The translations under genes and the position numbers were made by a program. Source: Xenophilus aerolatus (GTDB lineage Bacteria; Pseudomonadota; Gammaproteobacteria; Burkholderiales; Burkholderiaceae_C). From it: a DNA stretch of 64,000 nucleotides. The notes beneath the pieces were generated by a model, which did not search any database, was not told the origin of the DNA, and worked only from the letters and a program-made list of their open reading frames with translations. Numbering within the stretch: the first letter of the stretch is position 1; each line of letters starts with the position of its first letter. Positions 29,033-37,459 of this stretch are shown here, one piece after another. The stretch is taken from positions 620,001-684,000 of the forward strand of contig QAIB01000001.1 of the NCBI GenBank assembly GCA_030418545.1. The letters are read 5' to 3'.

Positions 29033-30784
29033 ATGAAGACCCACGCATCCTCCCCACCCGATCGCACGGCCCGCACCGCGAGCACCCGTGCTCGCCAGCT
29101 TGCAATCAGCTCCCTGGCGATCGCCGCCGCCGTGCTGGCGGCGGGCTGTGCGCATCGCCCCGCCGCTCAGCCCGACGTGGCCTACGTCAACGGCCGGATC
29201 ATCACCGCCGACAAGAGTTTCTCGATCGCACAGGCCGTCGCGATCAAGGACGGCGCCTTCGTGGCGGTCGGCACCGACGAGCGCATCCGTGAACTGATCG
29301 CCCCCCAGACCCGGGTCGTCGATCTGCAGGGACGCACGGTCGTCCCCGGCCTGATGGATGCGCACACGCACATGGACGGTGCCGGGACCGTCGAGACCAC
29401 GGCCCAGGTGATCAAGGCACGGACCGTGGCCGAGGCGCAAGCCATCATCGGCGACTTCATTCGCACCAAGTCCATCCCCGCGGGCCAGTGGGTGCAGACG
29501 AGCCGCTGGCACCCGCCGTCGCAGTTGAAGGAGCAGCGCTACCTGACGCGCCAGGAACTCGATGCCGTGGCGCCGAACCACCCGGTCTACGTGCAGACCG
29601 TCGGCCACTTCGCGATGGCCAACAGCAAGGCCCTCGCCGCCGCGGGCATCACGCGCGACACGCCCGACCCGGTGGGCGGGAAGATCCATCGCGACGCGAA
29701 CGGCGAGCCGACCGGCGTCGTCGAATCGAGCGCGCTGCAGCTGGTCGAGAAGATCATTCCGCCACCCAGCTTCGAGCAGCGCGTGGCGCAGAACATCGCG
29801 GGCCAGCGCGTGTACAACCGCTCGGGCATCACCAGCACGGTGGTCGCCGGCCTCAACGAGGAGCAGATCAAGGCGTACTACGCCGCGGCCGAGCGCGGGC
29901 AGTCGACGGTGCGGGCCGGCATGTTCTGGCTCTTCCCCGCGGCGGCGGCGCCCGACTTCGAGGCCAGGCTCAAGGCCGCGCCGTTCAAGGACGGCCAGGG
30001 CAACGACTGGGCGCGGGTGGCCGGCATCAAGCTGGTCTCCGATGGCGGCATGACCCTCAAGTCCGCGTACATCCGCGGCAACTATGCCAACGAACCCAAC
30101 AACCACGGGATGGTCGCCGTCGATCCGGAGTCCTACGTGCGCATGGTTCGGGTGGCCAACCGCAACGGATGGCGGGTCCACACGCACGCGGTGGGCGACG
30201 CGGCCGTGGACCTCACGCTGAAGGCCTACGCCGCCGCCAATGCGGACAGCTCCATCGCGGGCCGGCGCTTCAGCGTCGTGCACGGCAGCCTGGTCGCGGC
30301 CGACCAGATCGAGACCGCACGCGGCCTCGACGTGCGCATCGACGCCCAGAACGCCTTCCTGTGGGACAAGGCGGCAACCGTCGAGCGCTACATGGGGCCG
30401 CTGCTCGCCAACCGGGCGGTTCCCACGCGGCGCCTGATCGACGTGCTGGGCATGGAGCGCACGTCCGCCGGCACCGACAACGAAGTCAACCTGCTCAACC
30501 CTTTCATCGGCATGTACCTCATGGTGACGCGCAAGGACCCGCGCGGCGTCGTGTACGGCGCGGACCAGAAGATCTCCCGCGAAGAGGCACTCCGGCTGTA
30601 CACGAACGCGGGCCCCTACCTGACCTTCGAGGAAAAGCGCAAGGGCTCCATCGAGGCCGGGAAGCTGGCCGACATGGTGGTGCTGTCGGCGGACTATCTG
30701 GGCGTGCCCGAAGAGAAGATCAAGGACATCGTGGCGCTGGAAACGATCGTCGGCGGCCGCTCGGTGTACCGCGCAGCGCCCTGA
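29033..30784 (+). CDS. Amidohydrolase family 3 lipoprotein
   Basis: A 583-residue metal-dependent hydrolase with an N-terminal lipoprotein signal; lipobox LAAGC with the acylated Cys at residue 39, so it should be membrane-anchored and face the periplasm. The amidohydrolase core begins VAYVNGRIITADKSFSIAQAVAIKDGAFVAVG; the metal motif is H111-T-H113 (DAHTHMDG), with further histidines in RVHTHAVGDAA and SVVHGS, and the closing GKLADMVVLSADY. The YtcJ/NfdA-like class hydrolyses amide, formamide or cyclic amide bonds. AAGGAG precedes the start. It may release the amine or acid substrate outside the cytoplasm before uptake. Confidence 0.85.
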   Translation: MKTHASSPPDRTARTASTRARQLAISSLAIAAAVLAAGCAHRPAAQPDVAYVNGRIITADKSFSIAQAVAIKDGAFVAVGTDERIRELIAPQTRVVDLQGRTVVPGLMDAHTHMDGAGTVETTAQVIKARTVAEAQAIIGDFIRTKSIPAGQWVQTSRWHPPSQLKEQRYLTRQELDAVAPNHPVYVQTVGHFAMANSKALAAAGITRDTPDPVGGKIHRDANGEPTGVVESSALQLVEKIIPPPSFEQRVAQNIAGQRVYNRSGITSTVVAGLNEEQIKAYYAAAERGQSTVRAGMFWLFPAAAAPDFEARLKAAPFKDGQGNDWARVAGIKLVSDGGMTLKSAYIRGNYANEPNNHGMVAVDPESYVRMVRVANRNGWRVHTHAVGDAAVDLTLKAYAAANADSSIAGRRFSVVHGSLVAADQIETARGLDVRIDAQNAFLWDKAATVERYMGPLLANRAVPTRRLIDVLGMERTSAGTDNEVNLLNPFIGMYLMVTRKDPRGVVYGADQKISREEALRLYTNAGPYLTFEEKRKGSIEAGKLADMVVLSADYLGVPEEKIKDIVALETIVGGRSVYRAAP

Positions 30785-30835
30785 GCGCCATCCCGCTGGC
30801 TACGGCGATCCCCTGGACCCACCTTCGGTCAACGC

Positions 30836-31201
30836 ATGCCCCATATCGTCATCGAATACACCCCCAACCTAAAAGGCCTGCCACTGGACGCGATGCTGGC
30901 GGCCGTGACGCGGCGGCTGGCCGACAGCGAGGAGGTCGCCGACGAGGCGGACCTGAAGGCACGGGTGATCTGCGTCGAGGCCTTTCGCGTCGGGCTGGCC
31001 GAGTCCGCGCGGGCATTCATCCACGTCACCGTGCGCATCCTGGCCGGCCGCGATGAGCAGGCCAAGAAGGATTTCAGCGATCGGGTCACCGAGGGCATGC
31101 TCGAGCACCTGCCGAGTCTGCCTCCGGGCCTGCAGGCCCACCTGAGCGTCGAGGTCGTCGACATGGACCCGGGCAGCTACCGCAAGACACGCCTGGCCTG
31201 A
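30836..31201 (+). CDS. 5-carboxymethyl-2-hydroxymuconate isomerase-like protein
   Basis: A 121-residue tautomerase-fold protein resembling HpaF/HpcD, with the conserved N-terminal proline after the initiator Met (MPHIVIEYTPNL) that acts as catalytic base. The C-terminus LSVEVVDMDPGSYRK fits the family. The classical enzyme isomerises the ring-cleavage product of homoprotocatechuate. No other homoprotocatechuate genes are here, so the substrate may differ. It is the last plus-strand gene of the cluster, 51 bp after the amidohydrolase. Confidence 0.8.
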   Translation: MPHIVIEYTPNLKGLPLDAMLAAVTRRLADSEEVADEADLKARVICVEAFRVGLAESARAFIHVTVRILAGRDEQAKKDFSDRVTEGMLEHLPSLPPGLQAHLSVEVVDMDPGSYRKTRLA

Positions 31202-31222
31202 GGCGCTCCTCGCCAGGCCCGC

Positions 31223-32116
31223 TCAGTGCCGGTGCGACTGCGCCTGCAGCAGGGCCGCGAAGGCCTGCGCGGCCGGCGACAGCGCCAGGCTGCGGCGCTG
31301 GTACACGAAGAACTCCCGGTTCAGCGCGGGCGACCGCAGCGCGAGGAAGCGGATGCCGAAATTGCCTGCGAAGGATCGCGCGTAGTCCGGCACCATCGCC
31401 ACGCCCAGCCCGGCGCCGACCAGGGCCAGCGCGGTGGTCAGGTAGCGCACCTCGGTCGCCGTCTGCATCGACAGCGATGCGTCGTGCTCGTGCAGCCGCT
31501 GCTCGACGTAGCGGCTGAAGTCGCCCGAATACACCACCCAGCGCTGGTCGCGCAGATCGCGCCATGAGACGGTCTGCCGCCCCGCGAGCGGGTGGCTGGC
31601 GGCGCACACCAGGCGCATGGGCACGTGCATGAGGAAGCTGCGCGTCACGTCCTCGCCCGTCACCCGCTCGGGGCCGATGCCCAGCTCGGCGTCGCCGCGG
31701 CGCACGGCGCCCACGATGTCGTCGGCCGAGCCGTCGACGATCCGCAGGCCCACGGTGGGGTGGGCCTGCTCGAAGCGCGCCAGCACGCCGGCCACCCAGG
31801 TGCAGGCCATCAACTGCGGCGCCACCACGCGCAGCACGCCGCTCCTGAGCAGGCGAAGGTCGGTGGCGCCTTCCTCGATCTGGCGCAGGTCGTCCAGCAT
31901 GCGGCGCGCCAGCGGCAGCAGCTGCTGCCCGCCTTCGGTGAGGGTGACGGCATGGCGCGAGCGGTCGAACAGCTTCAGGCCGAGCTCCTCTTCCAGTTGC
32001 TGCACCAGCATGCTGACGGCCGACTGGGTGAGGTTCAGCTGCCTGGCGGCCAGCGTGAAGCTCGCGGTGCGTGCCACCACGGAGAACGCACGCATCTGGC
32101 GGAGGGTGAGGTTCAT
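31223..32116 (-). CDS. LysR family transcriptional regulator
   Basis: A 297-residue LysR protein: winged helix in residues 1-~65 (LRQMRAFSVVARTASFTLAARQLNLTQSAVSMLVQQLEEELGLKLFDR) and a type-2 periplasmic-fold ligand domain after residue 90. The ATG at 32116 starts the usual MNLTLRQ. It diverges from the DadA-like oxidase gene at 32225, with 108 bp between them containing A/T-rich ATCAAAAATCC and ATCAATCAAATGAATTCG stretches where a LysR box would lie. It probably controls the 32225-37031 genes. Confidence 0.88.
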   Translation of the reverse strand: MNLTLRQMRAFSVVARTASFTLAARQLNLTQSAVSMLVQQLEEELGLKLFDRSRHAVTLTEGGQQLLPLARRMLDDLRQIEEGATDLRLLRSGVLRVVAPQLMACTWVAGVLARFEQAHPTVGLRIVDGSADDIVGAVRRGDAELGIGPERVTGEDVTRSFLMHVPMRLVCAASHPLAGRQTVSWRDLRDQRWVVYSGDFSRYVEQRLHEHDASLSMQTATEVRYLTTALALVGAGLGVAMVPDYARSFAGNFGIRFLALRSPALNREFFVYQRRSLALSPAAQAFAALLQAQSHRH

Positions 32117-32224
32117 GTCTGCACCATTGTGGCGCCGGCCGGCAGCAAAAATCAAAAATCCTCATGCATCAATCAAATGAATTCGTTGGATTGATGGACA
32201 TGGCGTGCCCACAATGCGCTTCCT

Positions 32225-33469
32225 ATGCATGTCGCCGTCATCGGGACCGGCATCGTCGGCACCTGCACCGCAGCATGGTTGCAGCGCGACGGTCAGCAGG
32301 TCAGCTTCTTCGATCCACTGCCGCCGGGCGAGGCCTGTTCGTTCGGCAATGCGGGGTCCCTGTCGCCCAGCGCCTGCCTGCCGGTGGGCATGCCGGGCAT
32401 GGTCAAGCGGGTGCCGCAGTGGCTGCTCGACCCGCTGGGACCGCTCACGGTGCGCTGGCGCTATGCGCCCGCCGTGCTGCCGTGGCTGGTGCGCATGCTG
32501 CGCCACTCCACGCGCGAGGAGGTCACCCGCATCGCGACGGCGCTGCGCAGCCTGCTGGAACCCATCTTCGAGTGCTACGAGCCCTTGCTCGAGCAGGCGG
32601 GGGCGCAGCACCTGGTGCGCCGCTCGGGTTGCCTGTACGTGTATTCCTCCCGCGAGAAAGCGGCCCAATGGAGCTGGGGCATGAACCTGCGCCGGTCGCT
32701 GGGCGTCGAGATGGTGGACGTGGGCCAGGACGAACTCGAGGCGCTGGAGCCCGACCTGAAGGGACGCTTTCGCTTCGGCATCCGCGCGCCCGAGAACGGC
32801 TCCACGCTCGACCCGTCGGCGCTGGTCAAGGTGCTCCATGCGCATTGCGTGGCGCAAGGCGCAGCCTCCGTGCGGCAGGCCGTCACCGGCTTCGAGCGCG
32901 AAGGCCGCGGCGCGCGGCAGGTCACGGCCGTGCGCACGGCCGACGGGCAGCGCACGCCGGTGGACGGTGTGGTGGTCGCGGCCGGGGCGTGGTCTGCCAG
33001 GCTCGCGGCGCAACTGGGTTCGCGCGTGCCGCTGGAAACGCAGCGCGGCTACCACGTCACGGTGCGCAGCTCCAACCTCAAGCTGCGCCACACGGTGATG
33101 GCGGTGGAGAACAACCTGATGGTCAACCCCATGGCGATGGGCCTGCGGCTGGCCGGGACGGTGGAGTTCGCCGGGCTGAAGGCGCCGCCGCGCTACGAAC
33201 GCGCGCAGGCCCTGCTGCGCCTGGGCCAGCAGCTCTTCCCGCACCTGGACACGAGCGACACGACGCAGTGGATGGGCCACCGGCCCTGCCTGCCCGACAG
33301 CCTGCCGGTCATCGGCCGTGCGGGCGCTACCGACAACGCCTGGCTCGCCTTCGGGCACGGGCACATGGGCATGTGCATGGGCGCGAGCACGGGGCGCGAA
33401 GTGGCGCACCTGGTGGCCGGGCGCACCACGCAGGTCGACCTCGGGCCCTTCAGTCCGGCGCGCTTCTGA
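32225..33469 (+). CDS. FAD-dependent D-amino acid dehydrogenase-like oxidoreductase (DadA family)
   Basis: A 414-residue DAO-fold flavoprotein. The dinucleotide motif VIGTGIVGTCTAAWLQRDG is at residues 5-23 and CSFGNAGSLSPSACLPVGMPG is the DadA-like signature; WMGHRPCLPDSLPVIGRA and the C-terminal GHGHMGMCMGASTGREVA are also typical. It oxidises an amine, probably a D-amino acid or a related imino acid, to the keto acid and passes electrons to the membrane. The hydantoinase-type gene and RidA that follow fit release and deamination of an amino acid derivative. Confidence 0.85.
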   Translation: MHVAVIGTGIVGTCTAAWLQRDGQQVSFFDPLPPGEACSFGNAGSLSPSACLPVGMPGMVKRVPQWLLDPLGPLTVRWRYAPAVLPWLVRMLRHSTREEVTRIATALRSLLEPIFECYEPLLEQAGAQHLVRRSGCLYVYSSREKAAQWSWGMNLRRSLGVEMVDVGQDELEALEPDLKGRFRFGIRAPENGSTLDPSALVKVLHAHCVAQGAASVRQAVTGFEREGRGARQVTAVRTADGQRTPVDGVVVAAGAWSARLAAQLGSRVPLETQRGYHVTVRSSNLKLRHTVMAVENNLMVNPMAMGLRLAGTVEFAGLKAPPRYERAQALLRLGQQLFPHLDTSDTTQWMGHRPCLPDSLPVIGRAGATDNAWLAFGHGHMGMCMGASTGREVAHLVAGRTTQVDLGPFSPARF

Positions 33470-33527
33470 TGCGCTGTCTGATCATCCCCGTCACCGAGAT
33501 GCGGCCCGCGCCAGCGGGCCGGTGCCC

Positions 33528-35540
33528 ATGAGCGACATCGCGCTGATCTGCACCCGCGGCTTCGCGGATGTGCTGACGCTGGCGCGGCAGAACCGTGCCG
33601 ACCCCTACGCGCTGCACGTGCCGGCCTCGCCCTGGCTGGCGTTGCTGCCGGCGCAGTGGCGCATCGAGACCGGCGGACGCATCGACGCCGCGGGCGTGGA
33701 AGTCGAGCCGGTCGACGCCCCGGAGGTGCTGCGGGCACTGGCGGCCCTGCCGCGGCTGCCGCAGGGCGTCGCCATCGCGCTCCTGTTCGCGCAGCGCAAC
33801 CCGGCGCACGAGCGCGCGCTGGCCCAGGCCATCCGCCAGCGCTGGCCGGACCTGCGTGTGCTTTGCTCGCACGAGGTGCTGCCGCAGGACGGCGAGTACG
33901 AGCGCACGCTGGCCACGGTGCAGGCGCTCGGACTGCGGGCCCCGCCGGTGGACGAGGCGACGCGCGAAGCAAACGACGCCGACCCGCTGCCGTACGAACT
34001 GGAGCGGCTGTGCGACCGGATGCAGCAGCGCCTGGTGGCCGAGGCCGTCTCCAGCGTGGTGCGCGAAGCCATGGACTGCGCGGCCGCGGTCTTCCTTCCC
34101 GACGGACGCTTGGTGGCCCAGGCGCGCACGCTGCCGCTGCTGCTGGGCAGCCTGTCGCCGGCCGTGGCCGGGGTGCTGGCGCTGTATCCGGCGGCCGCGA
34201 TGAAGGAGGGCGACGGGTACGTGCTCAACGACCCCTGGCACGGCGGCACGCACCTGCCCGACATCACGGTGCTGCGCCCGGTGTGCGTGGACGCCCAGGT
34301 GGTCGCGCTGGTGGCCTGCGTGCTGCACCACCAGGACGTCGGCGGCATCGCGCCGGGGTCGGTGCCCACGCACGCCACCTCCATCCAGCAGGAAGGCCTG
34401 CGCCTGCCGCCGACGCAGCTGTACCACGCCGACCAGGTCGACGCGGCGCTGTTGCGCCTGCTGCGCGCCAACAGCCGCATGCCCGACAACCTGCAAGGCG
34501 ACCTGGGCGCGCAATGGCAGTGCCTGGCGCAGGGTGCCTCCGAACTGGCCGGGGTGTGGCGGGCCACACCGGGCATGGCCGAGCGCTGCGCCGCTGCGCT
34601 GGCCGCCTCCGAAACGGCGGCTCGCGCCGCCCTGGCGGCCGCCCCCGATGGCGACTACGTCTTCGACGATGCACTGAACGGCGACGGCATTCATCCGGAC
34701 CCGGTACGGGTGTCGGTCTGCATCCGCAAACGCGGCAGCGGCGCCGAGCTCGACCTGAGGGCTTGCGCCGACCAGACCACCGGCCCCGTCAACGCGTCGC
34801 GCGGCGCGGTGCAGGCGGCGGTGGCGTACTTCGCCCGCATGCTGGCACCGCAGGCGGCCTGCAACGACGGCAGCCTGGCGCCTCTGACGGTGGTCACGCG
34901 GCCCGGCAGCATCGTGGACCCGGCGTTCCCGGCGGCGGTCAATGCCCGCACCAACCTCGTGAAGCTGCTGGCCAATGCGCTGCTGGGCGCATGGTCGCGC
35001 GCTCTGCCGGGGCAGATGCCGGCGCCGAATGCGGGTGAAGTGGTGGTGCTCTCTTTGGGCGGCGCGCGCGCCGACGGCACGCCCTGGCTGCTGACCGAGA
35101 TCATTGCGTCGGCCGCCGGCGGCGCGCCGTGGGCGCCGGGCGGCTCCGGCGTGTCCACCGACGTGGGCAACGCACGCAGCACGCCGGCGGAGGCGATCGA
35201 AGCCCAGGCGCCGCTGCGCGTGGAGCGCGTGGCCCTGCGCACGGGCTCGGGTGGCGCGGGCCGCCACCGCGGCGGCGACGGCTTGGTGCGCGTCTACCGG
35301 CTGCTGCACGGCAGCGGCACCATTTCCTATCGGGGCGAGCGCCACGAGACGGCACCGCAGGGCGCCGCCGGCGGAAGCCCGGGCGCATGTGCCGCCGCGC
35401 GCATCGAGCGCGCCGACGGCCGCGTCGACATCCTGCCGGCCAAGGCCCGCGCGCAATGGCAGGCCGGCGACCGACTCATCATCGAAACCGCGGGGGGCGG
35501 CGGCTGGGGACAGCCCGCCGACCTGGAGACAGCCGCATGA
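33528..35540 (+). CDS. Hydantoinase B/oxoprolinase protein fused to a fragment of hydantoinase A
   Basis: A 670-residue chimera. Residues ~1-132 match only the second half of the HyuA N-terminal domain (TRGFADVLTLARQNRADPYAL, GRIDAAG, HEVLPQDGEYERTLATVQALGL). The preceding HyuA ATP-binding segment (GTDxGGTFTD) and the whole HyuA catalytic region are missing. From ~154 to the end is an apparently complete HyuB (AVFLPDGRLVAQARTLPLLLGSL, NDPWHGGTHLPDITV, HHQDVGGIAPGSVPT, GGAGRHRGGDG, IETAGGGGWGQ). ATP-dependent hydantoinase needs both subunits, and no intact hyuA is nearby, so activity is doubtful or the role has changed. The ATG at 33528 is the first plausible start. Confidence 0.85.
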   Translation: MSDIALICTRGFADVLTLARQNRADPYALHVPASPWLALLPAQWRIETGGRIDAAGVEVEPVDAPEVLRALAALPRLPQGVAIALLFAQRNPAHERALAQAIRQRWPDLRVLCSHEVLPQDGEYERTLATVQALGLRAPPVDEATREANDADPLPYELERLCDRMQQRLVAEAVSSVVREAMDCAAAVFLPDGRLVAQARTLPLLLGSLSPAVAGVLALYPAAAMKEGDGYVLNDPWHGGTHLPDITVLRPVCVDAQVVALVACVLHHQDVGGIAPGSVPTHATSIQQEGLRLPPTQLYHADQVDAALLRLLRANSRMPDNLQGDLGAQWQCLAQGASELAGVWRATPGMAERCAAALAASETAARAALAAAPDGDYVFDDALNGDGIHPDPVRVSVCIRKRGSGAELDLRACADQTTGPVNASRGAVQAAVAYFARMLAPQAACNDGSLAPLTVVTRPGSIVDPAFPAAVNARTNLVKLLANALLGAWSRALPGQMPAPNAGEVVVLSLGGARADGTPWLLTEIIASAAGGAPWAPGGSGVSTDVGNARSTPAEAIEAQAPLRVERVALRTGSGGAGRHRGGDGLVRVYRLLHGSGTISYRGERHETAPQGAAGGSPGACAAARIERADGRVDILPAKARAQWQAGDRLIIETAGGGGWGQPADLETAA

Positions 35541-35628
35541 CGCCGCGCAGCGCACGCACCACGCCCCGACAGGCACGCCTCGTGCGCGTCGGCTCCGTTT
35601 CCCACCTCCCTCCATTCGCGACCGCCCC

Positions 35629-36630
35629 ATGAAAACTTCCCTGTCCCGTCGTCAATCGATCCGCCGCGTGGCGATCGGCGCCTCGTCCCTGCTGGCCGCG
35701 TCGTGGCTCGCGCCCCTGGCGGCCCATGCCCAGGGCGCAGCGAAGACCGTTCGCATCGTGGTTCCGTTTCCCCCGGGCGGCAGCACCGACCTGCTGGCGC
35801 GCCGGGTCGGCGAGAAGCTGTCGGCCGCGTGGGGCCAGACGGTGATCGTCGAGAACCGGGCCGGCGCCGGCGGCACGGTGGGTGCCGACTACGTGGCCAA
35901 GTCGGCACCCGACGGCACCACCTTGCTGATGGGCGTGACCGGCAGCAATGCGATCGCCCAGGCGCTGTATCCGCGCCTGCCCTACGACGTGCTGAAGGAC
36001 TTCGCGCCGGTGTCCATGGTCGTGAGCTCGCCGCTGGTGGTGACGGTCAACCCGGCCGTCAAGGCCAACACGCTGGCCGAGTTCGTCGCGCTTGCCAAGG
36101 CCAGGCCCGGATCGATCAGCTATGGGTCGGCCGGCAACGGGACCTCGATGCACCTGACCGGCGAGATGTTCAAGCAGGCCACCAAGACCTCGATGGTGCA
36201 CATCCCCTACCGCGGCAGCGCCGGCATGCTGACCGACCTGATGGGCGGACAGATCGACGCCACCTTCGGCGACCTGCTGGTCGTGATGCCGCAGCTGGAG
36301 GCCGGCAAGCTGCGCCCGCTGGCCGTCACGTCGAAGCAGCGCCATCCGCAGTTGCCCAACGTGCCCACGGTGGCGGAGAGCGGCTACCCAGGCTTCGAGG
36401 CGCTGTCGTGGCAAGGCGTGTTCGCGCCGGCCGGCACGCCGCCGGAGCTGGTCGAACGCCTGAGCGCCGATGTGAACAAGGCGGTGCGGACGCCCGACGT
36501 GCGCGACTATTTCGCCGCGCGCGGCTTCCTGGTCGAAGGCACGACCCCGGCGGCGTTCAGGACCTTCCTCGAGGCCGAGGTGAAGAAGTGGTCGGCCATC
36601 GTCAAGGTGTCCGGCGCCAAGGCGGACTGA
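35629..36630 (+). CDS. Bug/TctC family substrate-binding protein
   Basis: A 333-residue periplasmic receptor. It carries a twin-arginine-like signal (SRRQSIRRVAIGASSLLAASWLAPLAAHAQ), then Bug motifs VRIVVPFPPGGSTDLLARRVG, VVENRAGAGGTVGADYVAKSAPDG and LPNVPTVAESGYPGFEALSW. No TctAB genes are adjacent. Its stop overlaps the RidA start by one base (TGATG), so it belongs to the same transcript as the HyuA/B chimera and RidA. Confidence 0.88.
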   Translation: MKTSLSRRQSIRRVAIGASSLLAASWLAPLAAHAQGAAKTVRIVVPFPPGGSTDLLARRVGEKLSAAWGQTVIVENRAGAGGTVGADYVAKSAPDGTTLLMGVTGSNAIAQALYPRLPYDVLKDFAPVSMVVSSPLVVTVNPAVKANTLAEFVALAKARPGSISYGSAGNGTSMHLTGEMFKQATKTSMVHIPYRGSAGMLTDLMGGQIDATFGDLLVVMPQLEAGKLRPLAVTSKQRHPQLPNVPTVAESGYPGFEALSWQGVFAPAGTPPELVERLSADVNKAVRTPDVRDYFAARGFLVEGTTPAAFRTFLEAEVKKWSAIVKVSGAKAD

Positions 36631-37031
36631 TGGCGCAGCATCGAACGGACCTGGAGCGGATCGGCCCGGTGGTTCGGGCGGGGCAGCGCCAGCCCATCTC
36701 GGCCGCGGTGGCGTGGGAGCGGCTGGTGTTCGTCTCCGGCCAGGTGCCCATGCGCGCCGGCGCGCCGAGCGCACCCGACATCGCCGGCCAGACGCATGCC
36801 GTGCTGGACGGCATCGCCGCCACCCTGGCAGAGGCGGGGTGCACGCTGGCCGACGTGGTGAAGACCACGGTGTGGCTCACCGATGCGGCCGAGTACCCGG
36901 CCTTCAATGCGGCCTACGCGGAACGCTTCGGCGCCGACGCCGCGCCGGCGCGCTCGACCGTGATCGCCGGCTTGATCGCACCCGTGAAGGTGGAGATCGA
37001 GGCCGTGGCCGTGCGGCCGGGGCGTGCCTGA
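36630..37031 (+). CDS. RidA family enamine/imine deaminase-like protein
   Basis: A 133-residue YjgF/RidA protein (ISAAVAWERLVFVSGQVP; HAVLDGIAATLAEAGCTLADVVKTTVWLTD; PARSTVIAGLIAPVKVEIEAVA, carrying the conserved substrate Arg). It hydrolyses reactive imines or enamines such as those formed by amino acid oxidases, which fits the DadA-like gene in the same operon. Start ATG 36630 is coupled to the Bug stop. Confidence 0.9.
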   Translation: MAQHRTDLERIGPVVRAGQRQPISAAVAWERLVFVSGQVPMRAGAPSAPDIAGQTHAVLDGIAATLAEAGCTLADVVKTTVWLTDAAEYPAFNAAYAERFGADAAPARSTVIAGLIAPVKVEIEAVAVRPGRA

Positions 37032-37045
37032 GCTTGCGACCGCGC

Positions 37046-37459
37046 TCACGCGGCGAGCGCGCCGGGCACGCGCTCCGCGTCCATGTCGAAGTTGAGTTCG
37101 ACCTTGAGGCCCAGCGGGTCCTGCAGGAAGAGCTGGTGCAGCCGCGTGCCCTTGAGCGGCGTCTCGCTGAAGGGCACCTCGGCGTCGGCCAGCGCCTGCC
37201 GCGTCGCAGCCAGGCCGTGCGCCTTGAGCGCGATGTGGTCGACCGCGCCGCCCTGGGGCGCGGGCGATTGGGGCAGCAGTGCGTTCAGGTGCAGCACCGC
37301 ATGTCCGCCCGCGTACAGCCAGTGACCGGGATAGCGCAGCGCGGGCCGGTAGCCGTCCTGCAGGCCCAGCGTGCCCGCGTAGAAGGCCAGCAGCACGGGC
37401 AGGTCGTCTTGCGCGCAGCCGATGGTGATGTGGTGCAGGGCGGAGACATCGATGCTCAT
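37046..37459 (-). CDS. VOC family protein, possible ring-fission or isomerase partner
   Basis: A 137-residue single VOC domain with candidate metal ligands His (LHHITIG), His (VDHIAL) and Glu (KVELNF). The ATG at 37457-37459 overlaps the stop of the FAD hydroxylase by 4 nt, so the two are translationally coupled. The H-H-E set is shared by glyoxalases and type-I extradiol dioxygenases; with a hydroxylase beside it, action on the hydroxylated aromatic product is plausible but unproven. The length fits single-domain members. Confidence 0.8.
   Translation of the reverse strand: MSIDVSALHHITIGCAQDDLPVLLAFYAGTLGLQDGYRPALRYPGHWLYAGGHAVLHLNALLPQSPAPQGGAVDHIALKAHGLAATRQALADAEVPFSETPLKGTRLHQLFLQDPLGLKVELNFDMDAERVPGALAA

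Noticed and set aside
33450-35630. A 726-codon minus-strand open frame opposite the hydantoinase-like gene
   Set aside because: It is compositionally a shadow frame without domain motifs; the plus-strand frame matches HyuA/HyuB throughout.
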